From Takakia lepidozioides (Eukaryota; Streptophyta; Takakiopsida; Takakiales; Takakiaceae): a DNA stretch of 64,000 nt. Within the stretch, counting starts at the first letter, position 1; the number at the start of each line of letters is the position of its first letter. Below the pieces are notes generated by a model. The model was not told the DNA's origin. It saw only the letters and a program-made list of their open reading frames with translations, and did not search any database. The translations under genes and the position numbers were made by a program. Location: assembly GCA_030704615.1 (NCBI GenBank), contig CM060732.1, positions 33,585,053-33,649,052 on the forward strand. The letters run 5' to 3'. Below, in pieces: positions 1 through 11,269 of this stretch.

Positions 1-1621
1 TCTGCATTGTCTCCTCGATGTGACGAAGGTCGATGGCCTGGCACAGACCTACCAAGAATGTGGAGCTCATGAGCTTGAGAATCTCGATAGATTCCTCGGT
101 TTTGCGGGCGGACACCAATCCCAGCGAGTTCACATCCTGGTTGTGCTGCTCCGCACTTTGTACATGGGTGGTCACTGGGTTGGCCAAGTAGTTCAGCTCT
201 GAGAGGTAGGAAGCCATGGCTATCTCCCCTCCCTTCATGCCATAGTCCAGGCTGGGGTTAGGTCCTCCACTCAGATTTGAGGGCAACCCATTGTTGTAGT
301 AGTCGTTGACGAGCTCAGAGAACTGTGCGAACATGAGCTTCCCAATCGCAGCGATGGCCAACCGCATGTTGTCCATGGAGACTCCAATTGGGGTTCCCTG
401 GAAGTTTCCGCCATGAAGGGCTCTGTCCCCGGCAGCGTCGATGATTGGGTTATCGTTCACCGAGTTGATTTCTCTTTGAATGGCGTGAGTGGCATTGCGA
501 ATTACCTCCACCTGCGGGCCCAGCCATTGTGGGGAAGTACGCAGCGCATATCGATCCTGTTTGGGTTTCGTCAACGGGTCAGTCTCATGCAGCTGTGCAG
601 CGGCCTTCATGTAGGAGCTTCCATCGAGCACCCACTCCATAATCGCAGCCGCCTCCATCTGACCTGGGTGGTGCTTTAGTTTGTGCGTCAGCGGGTCAGC
701 GAACTCGGGCTTTCCTTGCATCACTTCACAGAACAGCGCAGACAGAACTTCAGCCAGTAACACCATCACATTGGCATCAAAGCACACAGTGGAAGCCAAG
801 GCTGACCCCACCGCTGTTCCGTTGACAATGGCCAGGCCTTCCTTGGGCTGCAATTCAAACGGTTTCTCGACCCCAGCGAGTCTCAGAGCTTCCAAGGCAG
901 ACACCTCCGTTCCGTCGTCGGTCACGGCTCTGGAGTTGGGTCTATTTGTAAGCAGTCCCGCGATGTAAGACAATGGAACAAGGTCTCCTGAAGCAGTAAC
1001 GGTCCCGCGCAGTGGCAACTTGGGTGTGACATTTGCATTTAGAAGCTTTTCCATGGCTTCCAGAATCTCCCACCGAATTCCTGAGTATCCCTGCATCAAT
1101 GTATTGGTGCGCACAAGCATAGCTGCCCGCGTGGTGCAAGTCGGGAGGGTGTTGCCCTTCCCGAGGACTCCCGCATTCAGAAACCTAATAAGCTCTCTCT
1201 GGAGCTCCACCCCTTGCTGGGTACGCCGGTGAGAGGTGGCTCCAAAACCAGTTGTGACGCCATAGATATCACCCCCGTTCATGATCTTCTGCAGAACCCA
1301 GTTGGAGCTTTCATCTACTCGACTCTTGGCATTGGCGGCATCCAGCACCACTCTCACTTCTGGTCGGCGGGCCACGGCTGCCACCTGACCTACCGTCAAA
1401 GTTACCCCTTCAATGGCTACTTCGGTTGCCTCGTAGAAAGTCTTCACCATATCTTTAACCTCCTCCAAATGGCTGCTTTTCATGGCTGCCGCTGCTCGCG
1501 CCCAATTAAGGGGATCCGCAAGCTGGACAGCAGAACACACAGCATCAGCTCCAGTATGGTAGTGCAGGGATTTCGCTGTATTTCCGTTCATGGTCAACTG
1601 AGCTTCGTTGGCCATCACCAT
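1..1621 (-). CDS. PAL: Phenylalanine ammonia-lyase, copy 1 (3' part outside window)
   Basis: PAL deaminates L-phenylalanine to trans-cinnamate, the entry step of phenylpropanoid metabolism, as a cytosolic tetramer. The frame stays open from an ATG at 1621 to the window edge, about 540 codons. It contains the Ala-Ser-Gly triad (residues 210-212, context [14 protein letters not shown]) that cyclises to the MIO cofactor, the mobile-loop Tyr in YGVTTGFG, and the Phe-Leu pair in RFLNAG that marks phenylalanine rather than tyrosine preference. The last 185 or so residues lie left of the window. By eye it differs from the complete copy at 51049-53226 by about ten substitutions and no indels. Only two change residues, both near the N terminus (GADAVCS here, GADSLCS there). 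No intron is present where angiosperm PALs have one. An in-frame GTG nine codons upstream exists, but the ATG at 1621 has A at -3 and G at +4 and is the better start. Confidence 0.95.
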   Translation of the reverse strand, partial: MVMANEAQLTMNGNTAKSLHYHTGADAVCSAVQLADPLNWARAAAAMKSSHLEEVKDMVKTFYEATEVAIEGVTLTVGQVAAVARRPEVRVVLDAANAKSRVDESSNWVLQKIMNGGDIYGVTTGFGATSHRRTQQGVELQRELIRFLNAGVLGKGNTLPTCTTRAAMLVRTNTLMQGYSGIRWEILEAMEKLLNANVTPKLPLRGTVTASGDLVPLSYIAGLLTNRPNSRAVTDDGTEVSALEALRLAGVEKPFELQPKEGLAIVNGTAVGSALASTVCFDANVMVLLAEVLSALFCEVMQGKPEFADPLTHKLKHHPGQMEAAAIMEWVLDGSSYMKAAAQLHETDPLTKPKQDRYALRTSPQWLGPQVEVIRNATHAIQREINSVNDNPIIDAAGDRALHGGNFQGTPIGVSMDNMRLAIAAIGKLMFAQFSELVNDYYNNGLPSNLSGGPNPSLDYGMKGGEIAMASYLSELNYLANPVTTHVQSAEQHNQDVNSLGLVSARKTEESIEILKLMSSTFLVGLCQAIDLRHIEETMQ

Positions 1622-1957
1622 TCTGCGCCTGGGTTCGGAGAGAGACACGTCCAGAGGATAATGTAAGAAAGACGATGGCGAACTGGGACTAATTCAGTGC
1701 TCAGGATAGTAATCTGATGGTCAGTACTGGAGCTAGCAAGATATGACAATTCAGAGGCGCTGATATTCGTTTAGATTCTACAACCGGGGGACGAATAACT
1801 AGCACTGGAGTGAGGGAGCTCGGTTATATGCTGGCGTATAAGAGAGAAGACTGGGAAGGCCTAGATGATCAGAGAATGCAGACTGTATATCGTTTGCCCG
1901 TCTAGAACCCCGCCAGATGAGGTTGTTGTGGTGATGAGAGCAGGAATATGAAGTGCT

Positions 1958-2024
1958 CTTTATACTTAGTTAGTTTGCAGCTCGAGGACTTCAATTTGGT
2001 CAACCTGTCACGGGTGATTTGACC
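1958..2024 (-). promoter_or_regulatory. PAL copy 1 core promoter: TATA box and two W-box cores
   Basis: On the minus strand TATAAAG lies at 1958-1964, about 340 bp upstream of the ATG, which would give a 5' leader near 300 nt. Two WRKY-type TTGACC cores in opposite orientation sit just upstream (GGTCAA at 1998-2003 and TTGACC at 2019-2024). W-boxes are common in stress-inducible PAL promoters. The elements are seen in the sequence; their use is inferred from position and from conservation in copy 2. Confidence 0.45.
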
Positions 2025-2034
2025 TGGTCTGAGG

Positions 2035-2036
2035 TG

Positions 2037-2062
<26 letters not shown>
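2035..2062. repeat. (GA)n microsatellite upstream of PAL copy 1
   Basis: A run of GA dinucleotides about 70 bp upstream of the PAL TATA box. The same position in copy 2 (53641-53658) carries a clearly shorter run, so the tract has changed length since the duplication. Confidence 0.85.
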
Positions 2063-2067
<5 letters not shown>

Positions 2068-3470
2068 AGAGAGGCTACGCTGGGAATTACTGTCTCCGTG
2101 CTTTTCATCTACATCTGACTTGATTTTGCATCCAATGGAGCTTTGATATTTCCCGGATTTTCATCCATGGTGGTCCAGGTCAAGCACGTGTGGTGCGATC
2201 CGTCAACAAGCTCATCCCCGCGCTCAGCACTCCTGCTTTGACTGCAGGTATCCAACTCAGTCTCAGTTCCAAGAAACTTTGGTCCGTGCGAGACTCGGTG
2301 CACACCACAGTGGACCTGCAAGGTTGAACTGGGAATATTGAACGCACCTTAAGTAGCTATACGATCGAGATACGATCTGCTGATCAGCTGTTTTGAACTT
2401 ATAGGTTTATTAGACTCATAGCACTAGATCCATCGGTTGGTTTTCTGAGAAGCAACCGTCTGGAGTCCTAGTTCTCTTTGAGATATCTAGAGCCATCCAT
2501 TCCCGTTGGTATGATTTGGTATATAAGATATTCGTTTTGGTGCAACTCGTAACGACCTCGACTCTTTCATTGACAGGGCAATGAAACAGCTAGTTCAAAT
2601 TTGAGTTGGTCAACATACTAGAAGAGACGTATGAGTAATTGTTTTCATATCTAATCTTGTTCAAAGTGGAATCCATGAGAAGCAGTTGACTCATCAGGAA
2701 CGAATTTCCAGTCGTAGTTTTGTTAGATCGACTTTGGTGGCAAGTGCGAAGTTGTGACAATTGAGACTCCTGATCAGCCTCTAATATTGATCAGGAACTT
2801 GGATGTAATGTTGCAAACTGCGTTGAGGCTGTGGATAAGAGTTTGATATCCCATCCATGAGGAACTGTCATATCCGATGAGGACTAATTGACTCTGCAGA
2901 ACGGGGTCATGATCTTATCAACATAGACTTATCTTTAACCCCCGGGAGCACAGCTTGAAGTGAATAGAAAATTCAGGAGGCCCCTTTCCAGCTTCAGGAT
3001 GGAGGTCCTTTTTTCAGGCCGCCACGTACAAGCTGGCGAACAAGGTCGGAGTACATGGTCGCTGCTCAAGTAAAACTGTAGTAGAAAGACAGCGTAGCCA
3101 TGTCGATCCGCCTATCACTTCGAAGAACAGATCACTAGGCTGTCCACAATATCACAATTAACGCCACCAGAAAACCCTACATGTATACGAAACTAGCTCG
3201 GAGTTTCACGATCCATTGACATTCATATCCTTCTCTCAAACCTCACACTCTCTTACAGAGAGACCAGGCACAAGGATCCTCGGAGGTTTGAAAGTTGGGC
3301 AACTTCACGGCCGATGCACTGCCATTGTAACTTGAAACAAGAAGGATTGCTGCATTGGAAGGCTAATCGATTGAGAGCATTAAATTGAATAGTGGCGTGC
3401 AAAAGAGACGAACAATATGCAACAAACTTGAAGAGGCCGCTAAGCCACTCGTAGTTTTGTATGTACACAC

Positions 3471-4860
3471 TTAACTCACCCGATGATCAAAAATGTGTGT
3501 GTGAAGTGTGAATATGTGGGTCGAGCCTTTTCTCAATCACAAAGCAAAAGAAATTAGTGGACCAATTTTAGATGACGCATACGCAAACTGGGTCTCCCCT
3601 TCGCGTGTTTGGACTTTAGAGCAACATTGCATAGTGTTCGTCATCATTCCTGTAAACATAGCGGTCATTTCAGTTTGCAAACCATCGTCATCACTCTTGT
3701 ACGAGATTAGAGGTGTTACTTGAGGAAGGTAGAACAGGAATGCGTAGTCTAGTCTTCTCTCATAAGAAGAGAAATGAAATGAAATGAAATGGTACTTTAT
3801 AACGTCCGCGAAAAGCTCATCGAGCTTATGGGACAAAATGGAAGAAAACATGAGAGAGGAAACAAAAATAGTAACTATTGCTCAAGTGATTGTCTAAGGG
3901 TGAGTGCCTCGTGCAGGTAAGCTGCCAAGCATTTCTGATCTTCGTAGTGAAAGACTTCAGGTGAGAGATTGGATTCCCCGGAATAGACAGTGGAATCTCC
4001 CACGGATCTCGTAGTATAGACGGCAATAGAAGAAGAAGTGTTAAGTTTCAATTTCCCGGTTGCGCCCTGTGCAAGCTGGACATAAGGAGATTTAATTTTT
4101 TGGTGGTGGGAAGTTGTGTCAGACCATTTCATGCCCTCAGACATGAGAGAGAAAGAAAGCGCTCATGGCGATCCATGGTGCCTGCCTTTCCGTACCCTGG
4201 TTGCTCGAAATCTCTCGTCTCACTCTCCCTTAAAAACACCGAACATAAACCCTCACTGTAAACCCCTGAGCCCTTTTAAACCAAATTGTACATACGTATG
4301 CAATAAATTCTTTCGTCAGTTGTCAGTGGTAGAGAAGTACCAAGACTTCAACAAGGCACTCCAGCAAGCCGGCGGATGTGCGACATTGACTGAAAGAACG
4401 ATGAGACAGGCCCCGGAGCGTGGAAATGTCCATGGTTCTGTCTTAGAATTTGGAACACTGGGGGATGTGCTTCCTGTAGCTGTAATTGCACTGGTAAGGA
4501 GAGCCATGTCTGATCTGTGGGCATGATGCCAAGAATGCAGTATCTCTGGGTCCGGAGGTGCACAGAGGATGAATTAACAGAGACAAAACTTTCTGGTTAA
4601 ATATAGTGACATTCTTAATGTCATTTGTATCCAGGTCCGGGTCAGCGAGGCTTTGATGCATACTGACTGTATGCTGGAGACCATAGACTGCACTAAACTC
4701 AAATCTTGAGTACTTAGGTTTCATCTCAACACATATGTGAACAAGTCAAGCTTCCCTTGGTTCTATCATGCTTGGTGTGCAGGAAGGTTGGCACTTGGCA
4801 TAGCTCTACCGCGTGCCATGTGCAGTTGTGGCTCCCTATGTGGTGCCATACAGGTTGTTA
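3471..4860. other. Intergenic, no gene recognised
   Basis: Short open frames only, none resembling a known family. A (GAAAT)n microsatellite of about four units lies at 3773-3791. Nothing else could be supported. Confidence 0.5.
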
Positions 4861-4867
4861 CCACTGT

Positions 4868-5060
4868 TGTGCGGGTCCAGGTTTTGAAGGCGGGTACCTG
4901 GCGGGTTAGGATTCGGGTTACCCGGATCCGGGCTATCACAAAAAAACCCGGACCCTCCGGCTTCATTTCTAAAGTGAACCCGGGACCACTTGCTGGGTCC
5001 AGAACCCCTTAAACCCGCTACCCGCTGGCCAATGTAGCGGGCACGGGTCTTAATTTTAGA
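4868..5060. repeat. GC-rich block rich in CCCGG/CGGGT motifs, possible non-autonomous DNA transposon
   Basis: This block is packed with CGGGT and ACCCG words in both orientations (for example CGGGTTACCCGGATCCGGG), unlike its flanks. Such motif clusters are typical of internal or subterminal parts of small hAT-like elements. I could not find a convincing terminal inverted repeat or target-site duplication, so the class is a guess. Confidence 0.3.
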
Positions 5061-6240
5061 TGGGGCATGCGGGGTCCACCTTAGAGGTATAGGTTTTGTC
5101 ATATTTGTGGAGGGTGTGAAGCCTTAAAACAAGCATAAAGCATATACTCCTTTCTTCTCAAGAAGCAAGGTTTCACAACAAAGGGGCAAGCGGAAAGAGC
5201 AGGCAACGTGCGAGAGGAGGATCAAACACACAAAAGCAGCTCTCATCCAAAGCTTGTACACCAAAATCACATATACACTAACACCCGAGTACATCGCCCT
5301 GACCTTGTGTCGGGGCGCCGACTTTATACAAAAGCCCTAGCTTTAGTTGCCCGCCGCGTGGCAAGGCGTCACAAGCCAAAACCCACGGCGCCACTTTGTA
5401 ACCCTAGATCTGATGAAGGGCCAGGATGTAGCCACCAGCCCAGAGGAGAGAAGACTCCGGCCGAAGCCGGCGTAACTAAGAGCCACTTCGCCTTGCGGCT
5501 ACTGCCCCTTTTCGAGGGTGGGCCCTATAAAAGAGAGGTGTCATGTGGGACACCAAGTGACCATAGAAAGTAGTCTGTGGTACCCTGGGTATCCTGGGGG
5601 ACCTAGGGTGTGATTGAGGTGCCGGATTCCAATTGGCGTTTGTTGGTGATAGTAGCTGTGAGTGAACGGAGTGCCGTGAGGTGAATTGCTTTGAAGCATT
5701 TGTGAATGGGAAGAGTGGGAATTTTGAAGTTATTATGTATGTCGGTGATACTGGCATTATGAATGCCGCCTCGAGTACTGGTGGTGATGACGGTTAATGG
5801 CCCAGTTTTCCAGCCATACTGTCTGATTGCAAAGATAAGCGAGGCATATTTTTGACGTTTTTCTAAAATCGAATCATTGGGGTAACGATCGTGGCAAAAT
5901 GTGAATTCAATAAAATGAATGGTGAGGTGGGGGGTAGGGTGTTAATGGGTAGGCCTTGTACAAGGAGTATGTCCGGGCAAAGCCTAGCAGGGCATGAGCA
6001 TGGTGATCGGGTATTGTTGACCACGATGACAGGGATGGTTTATATGACTCGCGTCATATGGAGGACTACACGTGGATGATTTTCCTAGAATTGTAGATTC
6101 ACTTCATGACTGAATTTGGTTTCACAGCTCTAATTATACGACTGCATCACTACACGTGTCATTTTGAAGGCACATACACGAATGTATTCATCCATTGGGT
6201 AAGTTCATTCATCAATGATCAAAGTGCAAACTGTTAATTT
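5061..6240. other. No gene; possible solo-LTR-like segment
   Basis: No coding sequence recognised. Around 5395-5560 a stretch with a TATA-like CCCTATAAAAGAGAGG at 5522-5537 and the phrase TAACTAAGAGCCACTTC resembles a short segment at 27860-27890 (TAAATAAGAGCCACTTC). That suggests both belong to one repeat family, perhaps an LTR. Boundaries cannot be set. Confidence 0.25.
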
Positions 6241-6249
6241 TTTTCAAAA

Positions 6250-6990
6250 AGTTGCTTATAGGGTTGCCCATTAGGGTGCCAGCCGTGAACAGAGGGCTGG
6301 GACTTGGACTCCTTTTGGGCTTTTTTTTGTCTCCCGCCACACCATATGTTTTCTTAGTATCCACGAGCCTAGAGCATGGAACGCGATGATCGCAGGATGT
6401 GCAGGGGCGTGGGTTGGAGGCTTCGCAGACCTATTCTTGAGCAAATGATGCAGGAAGGGGCGAGGATAGGCACAGCGAGGCACTACAACACATTATGGTT
6501 TTCAGCAGCATCAGTATTTCACTATGAAATTTCACTTTTCACTATTTCTAGCACCACATAATGAAATGTGCTGATATTAATAAAACAATTCACTACAACT
6601 ATAAAAAGTTTCACTATAGAGTTCTTTATTCTGTCAAAATCAAACATTGACAGCTGTAATTCTGAAAATATAATTGGTAATGTTTGTCTACGTGGTGTTT
6701 TGGTTTTCTAGACAAGCCTGGTAGGAGGATTTTAGCCTCTGACCGAGAATGAATCAAAGTGCAAAAGGTTAAAAAGTCAAAAAGTTGCTAATAAGGTTGC
6801 CCATTAAGGTAATCGTGAACACAGAGGAGGGCTGGGATTTGGCATTTTTTTGTCTCTTTCGCCACACCATGTAGCCGAGGGATGGAACGTGATGATAGTA
6901 GGATATGCAGGGGCGTGGGATGGAGGCGTTGACCTAATGATGCGGGAAGGAGAAGAGGAGGAGGAGATGAGACGATGAGAAGCTCGCAAC
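6250..6990 (+). pseudogene. Decayed PPR scraps in a local direct duplication
   Basis: Two blocks, about 6250-6480 and 6784-6965, share the same order: GTTGCCCATTA, a GAACA-GAGG-GCTGGG phrase, a CGCCACACCATGT phrase, then a PPR-like stretch reading (W)NAMIAG followed by GCGTGG(G)TGGAGGC and a methionine-rich tail. The PPR-like text matches the C-terminal part of the repeat units at 59.6-62.6 kb, but frames are broken and each block is under 100 codons. These are relics, not genes. Confidence 0.5.
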
Positions 6991-7009
6991 ATTCATGCGA
7001 GCTCGCCGT

Positions 7010-7722
7010 TCTTGGGAGAGAGACGAGGAGAAGCTCGCCGTTCTTGGGAGAGTCAGCTTGGTCTTAGCAGGCCGTGTTTCAATCTCTGCCTACTCAGCTG
7101 TCCATGGTGGTTCGATCTCACAGACCAATCCGACATTACCTGACCACAGACACAAGCAACACACACAATAGGTAACTTTGGGTTGATGGTCGGTCAAGTC
7201 ATGACACAAGCTCAAGGACAATGTGGTGAGGGCACCTTCTTCTTTGACCTATTTCAGCTTGTTTTGCCCTCTCATATCATGTTTGTGTGCATTGCAATGC
7301 TTGTGTAAGCCTGGCAGCCCTTGAGAGGAGCAAAGAGGTGCATGGGGATATCATCAAAGTTGGAATTGTACCTAATGTCATTCTAAACAGTGCCCTGGCA
7401 GTTTTGGAAAAGGGGAAGGAGGTCCATGGTCACATCTTCAGAGCTGGAATTGTACCAAATGTCATTCTAAACAATACCCCAGTGGACATGTATGCAAAAT
7501 GTGGGTGCATCGAGGATGCAAAGGGAGTGTTCAACACTATGGCTCAACGAGATGTGGTGTCGTGGAGTGCGATGCTTGTAGGGCATGCACAGCAAGGACG
7601 TGGGATGGAGGCTTTGGAGACCTATGAGCAAATGATGGGGGAAGGGGTTCAGCCCGGCCACATCATGTTTGTGTGCATTGCAAGCCTGGCAACCCTGGAG
7701 AAGGGCAAAGAGGTGCATGGGG
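7010..7722 (+). pseudogene. PPR gene fragment (leader plus about one and a half PLS units)
   Basis: PPR proteins are organellar RNA-binding proteins built of about 35-residue helix pairs. The leader-like stretch 7010-7280 matches 56395-56640 in the PPR cluster at the far end of the window. From 7287 the frame reads typical PLS-class text: SKEVHGDIIKVGIVPNVILN, then VDMYAKCGCIEDAKGVF, RDVVSW and EALETYEQMM. Similarity to PPR stops abruptly at about 7720, after KEVHGD, where Copia integrase sequence begins. The fragment lacks the rest of any gene and is either a breakpoint product or sequence caught beside the retroelement. Confidence 0.75.
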
Positions 7723-10143
7723 ATCATCCCAAGATTACTTGCAACAAGCAGGGATACGGCATGAGACCACAGCTCCCTACACGCCGCAACAGAACGGCTA
7801 TATTGAACTCGACAATAGGACAATTGTCGAGAGCGCCAGAAGCATGTTGTATGCGAATGGGTTACCTATTTATCTCTAAGCAAAAGCTGTGCATACAGCC
7901 GTGTACGTACTAAATCAATCTGCTACCAGAACATTAGAGAACGAGACTCCGTTTGAGAAATGGCACAAGAGAAAACCATCAATTGCGCACTTGAGGATTT
8001 TTGGGAGTAAGGCATATGTGCATGTCCCGAAAGAATTACGGAAGAAGTTTGATCCAAAGAGTGTCAAGCATTTGTTTGTAGGCTACTGTGAGACAAGCAA
8101 AGCTTACAGACTATGGGATCATGTCAGGAGAAAAATCACAATCAGTCGAGATGTACTTTTCGAAGAGAATACACTGCAGGGAGATAAACTTACTGTAGAT
8201 GTTTTGGATTTCAAAACTCAGAGTGTAGTCAATGTGCCAACAACATCAGTAATTCCTCCTGTAGTTCAGAATGGTCACAACCAGGTAGCCACACCAGTTG
8301 GTGACATAATCACAGGTCAGGAAAATACAAGACCCTGTCAATTGAATGAGTCAATAGAGAGTGGTATTTCTGCAGTGCCTTTGTTGACCAGTGCTGATCT
8401 AACTACGAGAGTGGGAGAAGCATCGACCAATGGGAGAGACCAAGCAGTCCAACCACTAAGAGTTAATCCACACAGGGAAATGAGACCACCGAGTAGACTG
8501 AGTGAATATGTATTAACCGTGTCAAATGAAGCAAGCAAGCAGAAATCATCTCATGCATGCTTAGCGGAAGCCGAGTCTTTACCTGATGAGCCTAAAACCT
8601 ATCAGGAAGCCATTAAGTCTGGACATTCGGAAAGCTGGAAAGAAGCCATGTCTGAAGAGTATCGATCATTGCTGCAGAACAGAACATGGGTTCTAGGCAA
8701 ATTGCCCCCAAGGAGAACAACCATAAAGTGCAAATAGGTGTTTAAGGTCAAACATAAATCAGATGGCACAATTGAGAGGTTCAAGGCAAGAGTAGTTGCT
8801 AGGGCATAGAGTATGATGAGACTTTCGCCCTAGTTGTCAAGTTTGATTCGAATAGGACGATCTTGAGCATAGCTGCAGTCAAGGACATGAACATAGTCCA
8901 GTTTGACGTGAAGACAACTTTCCTGAATGGAATTTGGATGAAGAGCTATATATAATGCAGCCAGAAGGTTACGTGGAAAGAGGACATGAAGACGAAGTCT
9001 GTGTTCTGAAGAAGAGTTTATATGGGCTTAAACAAGCATCCCGGGCATGGGACGAGAAGTTCAATCATTTTCTTGTGAAGTATGACCTAAAGCCAAGCCA
9101 GGCTGACTGCTGTGTGTATTACAGTGATGATGCATCAGAGGACGATTACAACAATATTTGTAGATGATGGAATTGTTTGCAGCCGTGATAAATCAAAATT
9201 GGATGAGATCATCGGATACTTGAATCTGCATTTTGACGTGAAAGCAGGAGAAGTCGACTGTTACGTGGGATTGCGAATAACCAGAGACAAGGACAAAAGA
9301 ACGATATACCTGGATCAGAAGAGGTATATTACTCATATCATCAAACATTTTGGATTTGATGGCGCAAGTCCTGCGATTGTTCCAGCTGACCCTAATGCAA
9401 GGTTAAGGAGCTTGCATGTGGCTGAACAATACAAAGATAATGAAGGAGAAAATAGTGAGTACCTACCTTACAGGGAAGCAGTTGGCTCACTTATGATTGC
9501 GATGTTGGGCACACGACTTGACATTGCCTATGCTGTCAGTTGTGCAGCAAAATATTCGCACTGTCCAGGAAGAGCTCACTGGAATGCCGTGAAACGGATA
9601 TTTAAATATCTAAAGGGCACAGCAAACTATGGGATTTGTTTTAGTGGGAGCAGTGAACAGATTGAGAATACCTTGACGGGTTACTGTGATGCGGACTATG
9701 GGGGAGATATGGAGAATCGCAGGTCCAGGACAGGATTCATTTTCTTGATGAACGAAGGACCACTCGCATGGAGCAGCCAACTCCAGAAATGCACATCAAC
9801 CTCTACAACAAACCCTGAATACGTGGCTGCATATACAGCAACGAAAGAGGCTGTCTGGGTTCGACGGTTGTTGAAGGACATAGGGTATGAGCAGGAGGGA
9901 GCAACTGATTTATTGTCAGATAATCAGAGTGCTATTCGTTTGGTGAGAAATCCTGAATTTCACAAGCGTACAAAGCACATAGATATCCAATATCACTATG
10001 TGCGAGACAAGCAGGTTGCAGGGGAGGTAGACGTAGCTTACGTTCCTACACAGGATCAGCTTGCAGACATGTTTACTAAGGCTCTACCAGCTGATAAATT
10101 TATCAGATTTAGGAGCATGGCAGGCATAGTGCCAGTACCCTAA
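7721..10143 (+). pseudogene. Copia pol remnant (integrase C-part, RT, RNase H)
   Basis: The polyprotein reads through the integrase end (TAPYTPQQNG, TAVYVLN, LRIFGSKAYVH), a linker, the RT start (TYQEAIKSG, ARVVAR), RT core (LYGLKQASRAW, catalytic FVDDG at about 9160), and RNase H (GYCDADYGGD, TKHIDIQYH, ADMFTKAL). It is broken by a stop at about 7877 where family members have Trp, a TAG at 8735-8737 replacing the Trp of KWVFK, and frame changes near 8805, 8925 and 9155. It cannot encode a working polyprotein, but the long open last frame (9112-10143) suggests fairly recent decay. Confidence 0.9.
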
Positions 10144-10178
10144 GGCTCATGCATGAAGCTTATGTGTATGAGTGGGAG

Positions 10179-10461
10179 TGTTGGATTACAACGATTTACA
10201 TCCACAAACCTTCATCATGAGGAGTTTGATTTTAAATTAGTGACAGCTGGTCAAATATATTGACTGCTCGTTACTGGACAGAATACAGATAGACGTGAAG
10301 CCTGACTGTTATGTATCTTGTTTTTCAAGAATCAAGTACAGTTGTCTTGTTGTCTCTTACTTACTGCTCTCTCTCTCTCTCATGTCTGAATATACAGACC
10401 GTAGGACTCTGGCTGTGAAATCTCGTTGTAGATGTGTGTAGATTTATAAACTCTGTCAACA
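10179..10461 (+). repeat. 3' LTR of the Copia element
   Basis: Begins TGTTG right after the purine-rich tract and ends CAACA, giving the short inverted termini expected of a Copia LTR; length 283 bp. A CT-rich microsatellite lies inside it (about 10368-10381). The end is assigned from the TGTTG/CAACA pairing, since there is no second LTR for comparison. Confidence 0.7.
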
Positions 10462-10561
10462 CTGAGTCCCAGAGGCCCCCCAGCCATCTCGGAGCTGGTT
10501 TTGTGGGTAGACTCTGCTACACCAGAACTGATTAGCTCTCAACCCATTCTGGCTATGAACC

Positions 10562-11260
10562 GTGATAAAACTATCTCTCAGTCCCAAGAATTTTCGCAAC
10601 AAGGCATCTTGCTCTACTTCCCAGGAAGATGCAGACAAAGCTCTGAAATTAAAAATCATGAATTCCAACTGCCAGATTATGTTCCCTTGGGCACAAGACT
10701 TGGGTCATAAGGAAGGTATCACTTGGAAGCCACGGGTCATAGCCATTCCTTTTCCGCCTAGTACCTATCTCTCCTCACTCCTAGAAATCGAGGCAAGCTT
10801 TGGTACCTACATTGGATCTATATATGTCTACGACCCTGTAGCTGAAAGTATCATGAGTGTCGATTTCGCCTTCCCACAGTTCGACTATACCAGAGACAGT
10901 GGAGTGCCAAAAATAGTTGTGCTAATGCCCGGGACTGCTACCATTGGTGCCTCTATCAAGCTGCCGACCTTGGACAACTCCTACATCGAAGTCCTCTCGA
11001 AGTCGGGCATTTCCTTCCAAGGCAATCACAACCTCGCCAACAGTTCCAGCACTAGCCTTGGTGGCAGCAATCATTCGCTTCCCCCCCCCCCCCCCCCCCA
11101 GGAACAGAACGCTCCCACATCAAAGAAGAGGAGACGAGTGCATGGATCTGAGGACTCGCCGCACACCAGCAAGACCAATGCTTGGCTCCCTGCTTGGGCC
11201 ACCTTTCCGTTCACTAAAGTCGAACTACAAAAGCTTGGTGCCACCAGTCTCGCGTGTTAG
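10562..11260 (+). pseudogene. Possible LINE ORF1-like (nucleic-acid-binding) protein remnant
   Basis: An open frame of about 230 codons contains ADKALKLKIMNSN, then a tryptophan-led block (TWKPRVIAIPFPPSTYL) and IEASFGTYIGSIYVYDP. This loosely resembles the DUF4283 fold region of plant LINE ORF1 proteins. It runs into a 19-base C tract (11081-11099) read as polyproline, then a basic stretch SKKRRRVHG that could be a nuclear-localisation signal. The frame has no solid ATG at its listed start (GTG). I do not recognise it with certainty; a LINE relic is an inference, supported by LINE fragments elsewhere in the window. Confidence 0.35.
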
Positions 11261-11269
11261 TTCTTGAGC

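Larger units (their letters stand above)
1622..3470. repeat. Upstream half of the PAL segmental duplication, copy 1
   Basis: The sequence upstream of PAL copy 1 aligns collinearly with 53227-55059 and similarity stops at about 3470, just after TTTTGTATGTACACAC. Substitutions and small indels increase away from the gene. No other gene is visible in this stretch; the short open frames are not conserved between the two copies. Confidence 0.9.
7721..10461 (+). mobile_element. 5'-truncated Ty1/Copia LTR retrotransposon
   Basis: Domain order integrase, reverse transcriptase, RNase H, then LTR, is diagnostic of Copia. The 5' LTR, gag, protease and most of integrase are absent; the element begins within the integrase core and abuts a PPR fragment. 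A purine-rich tract (GAGTGGGAG, ending at 10178) precedes the 3' LTR. No matching 5' flank exists, so no target-site duplication can be assigned. Confidence 0.9.

Noticed and set aside
20-1666. Plus-strand open frames opposite PAL copy 1, repeated opposite copy 2
   Set aside because: They are antisense shadows of the PAL gene, conserved only because the sense strand is.
4116-4526. 136-codon plus-strand frame
   Set aside because: No recognisable motif, overlapping frames on the other strand, no supporting signals.
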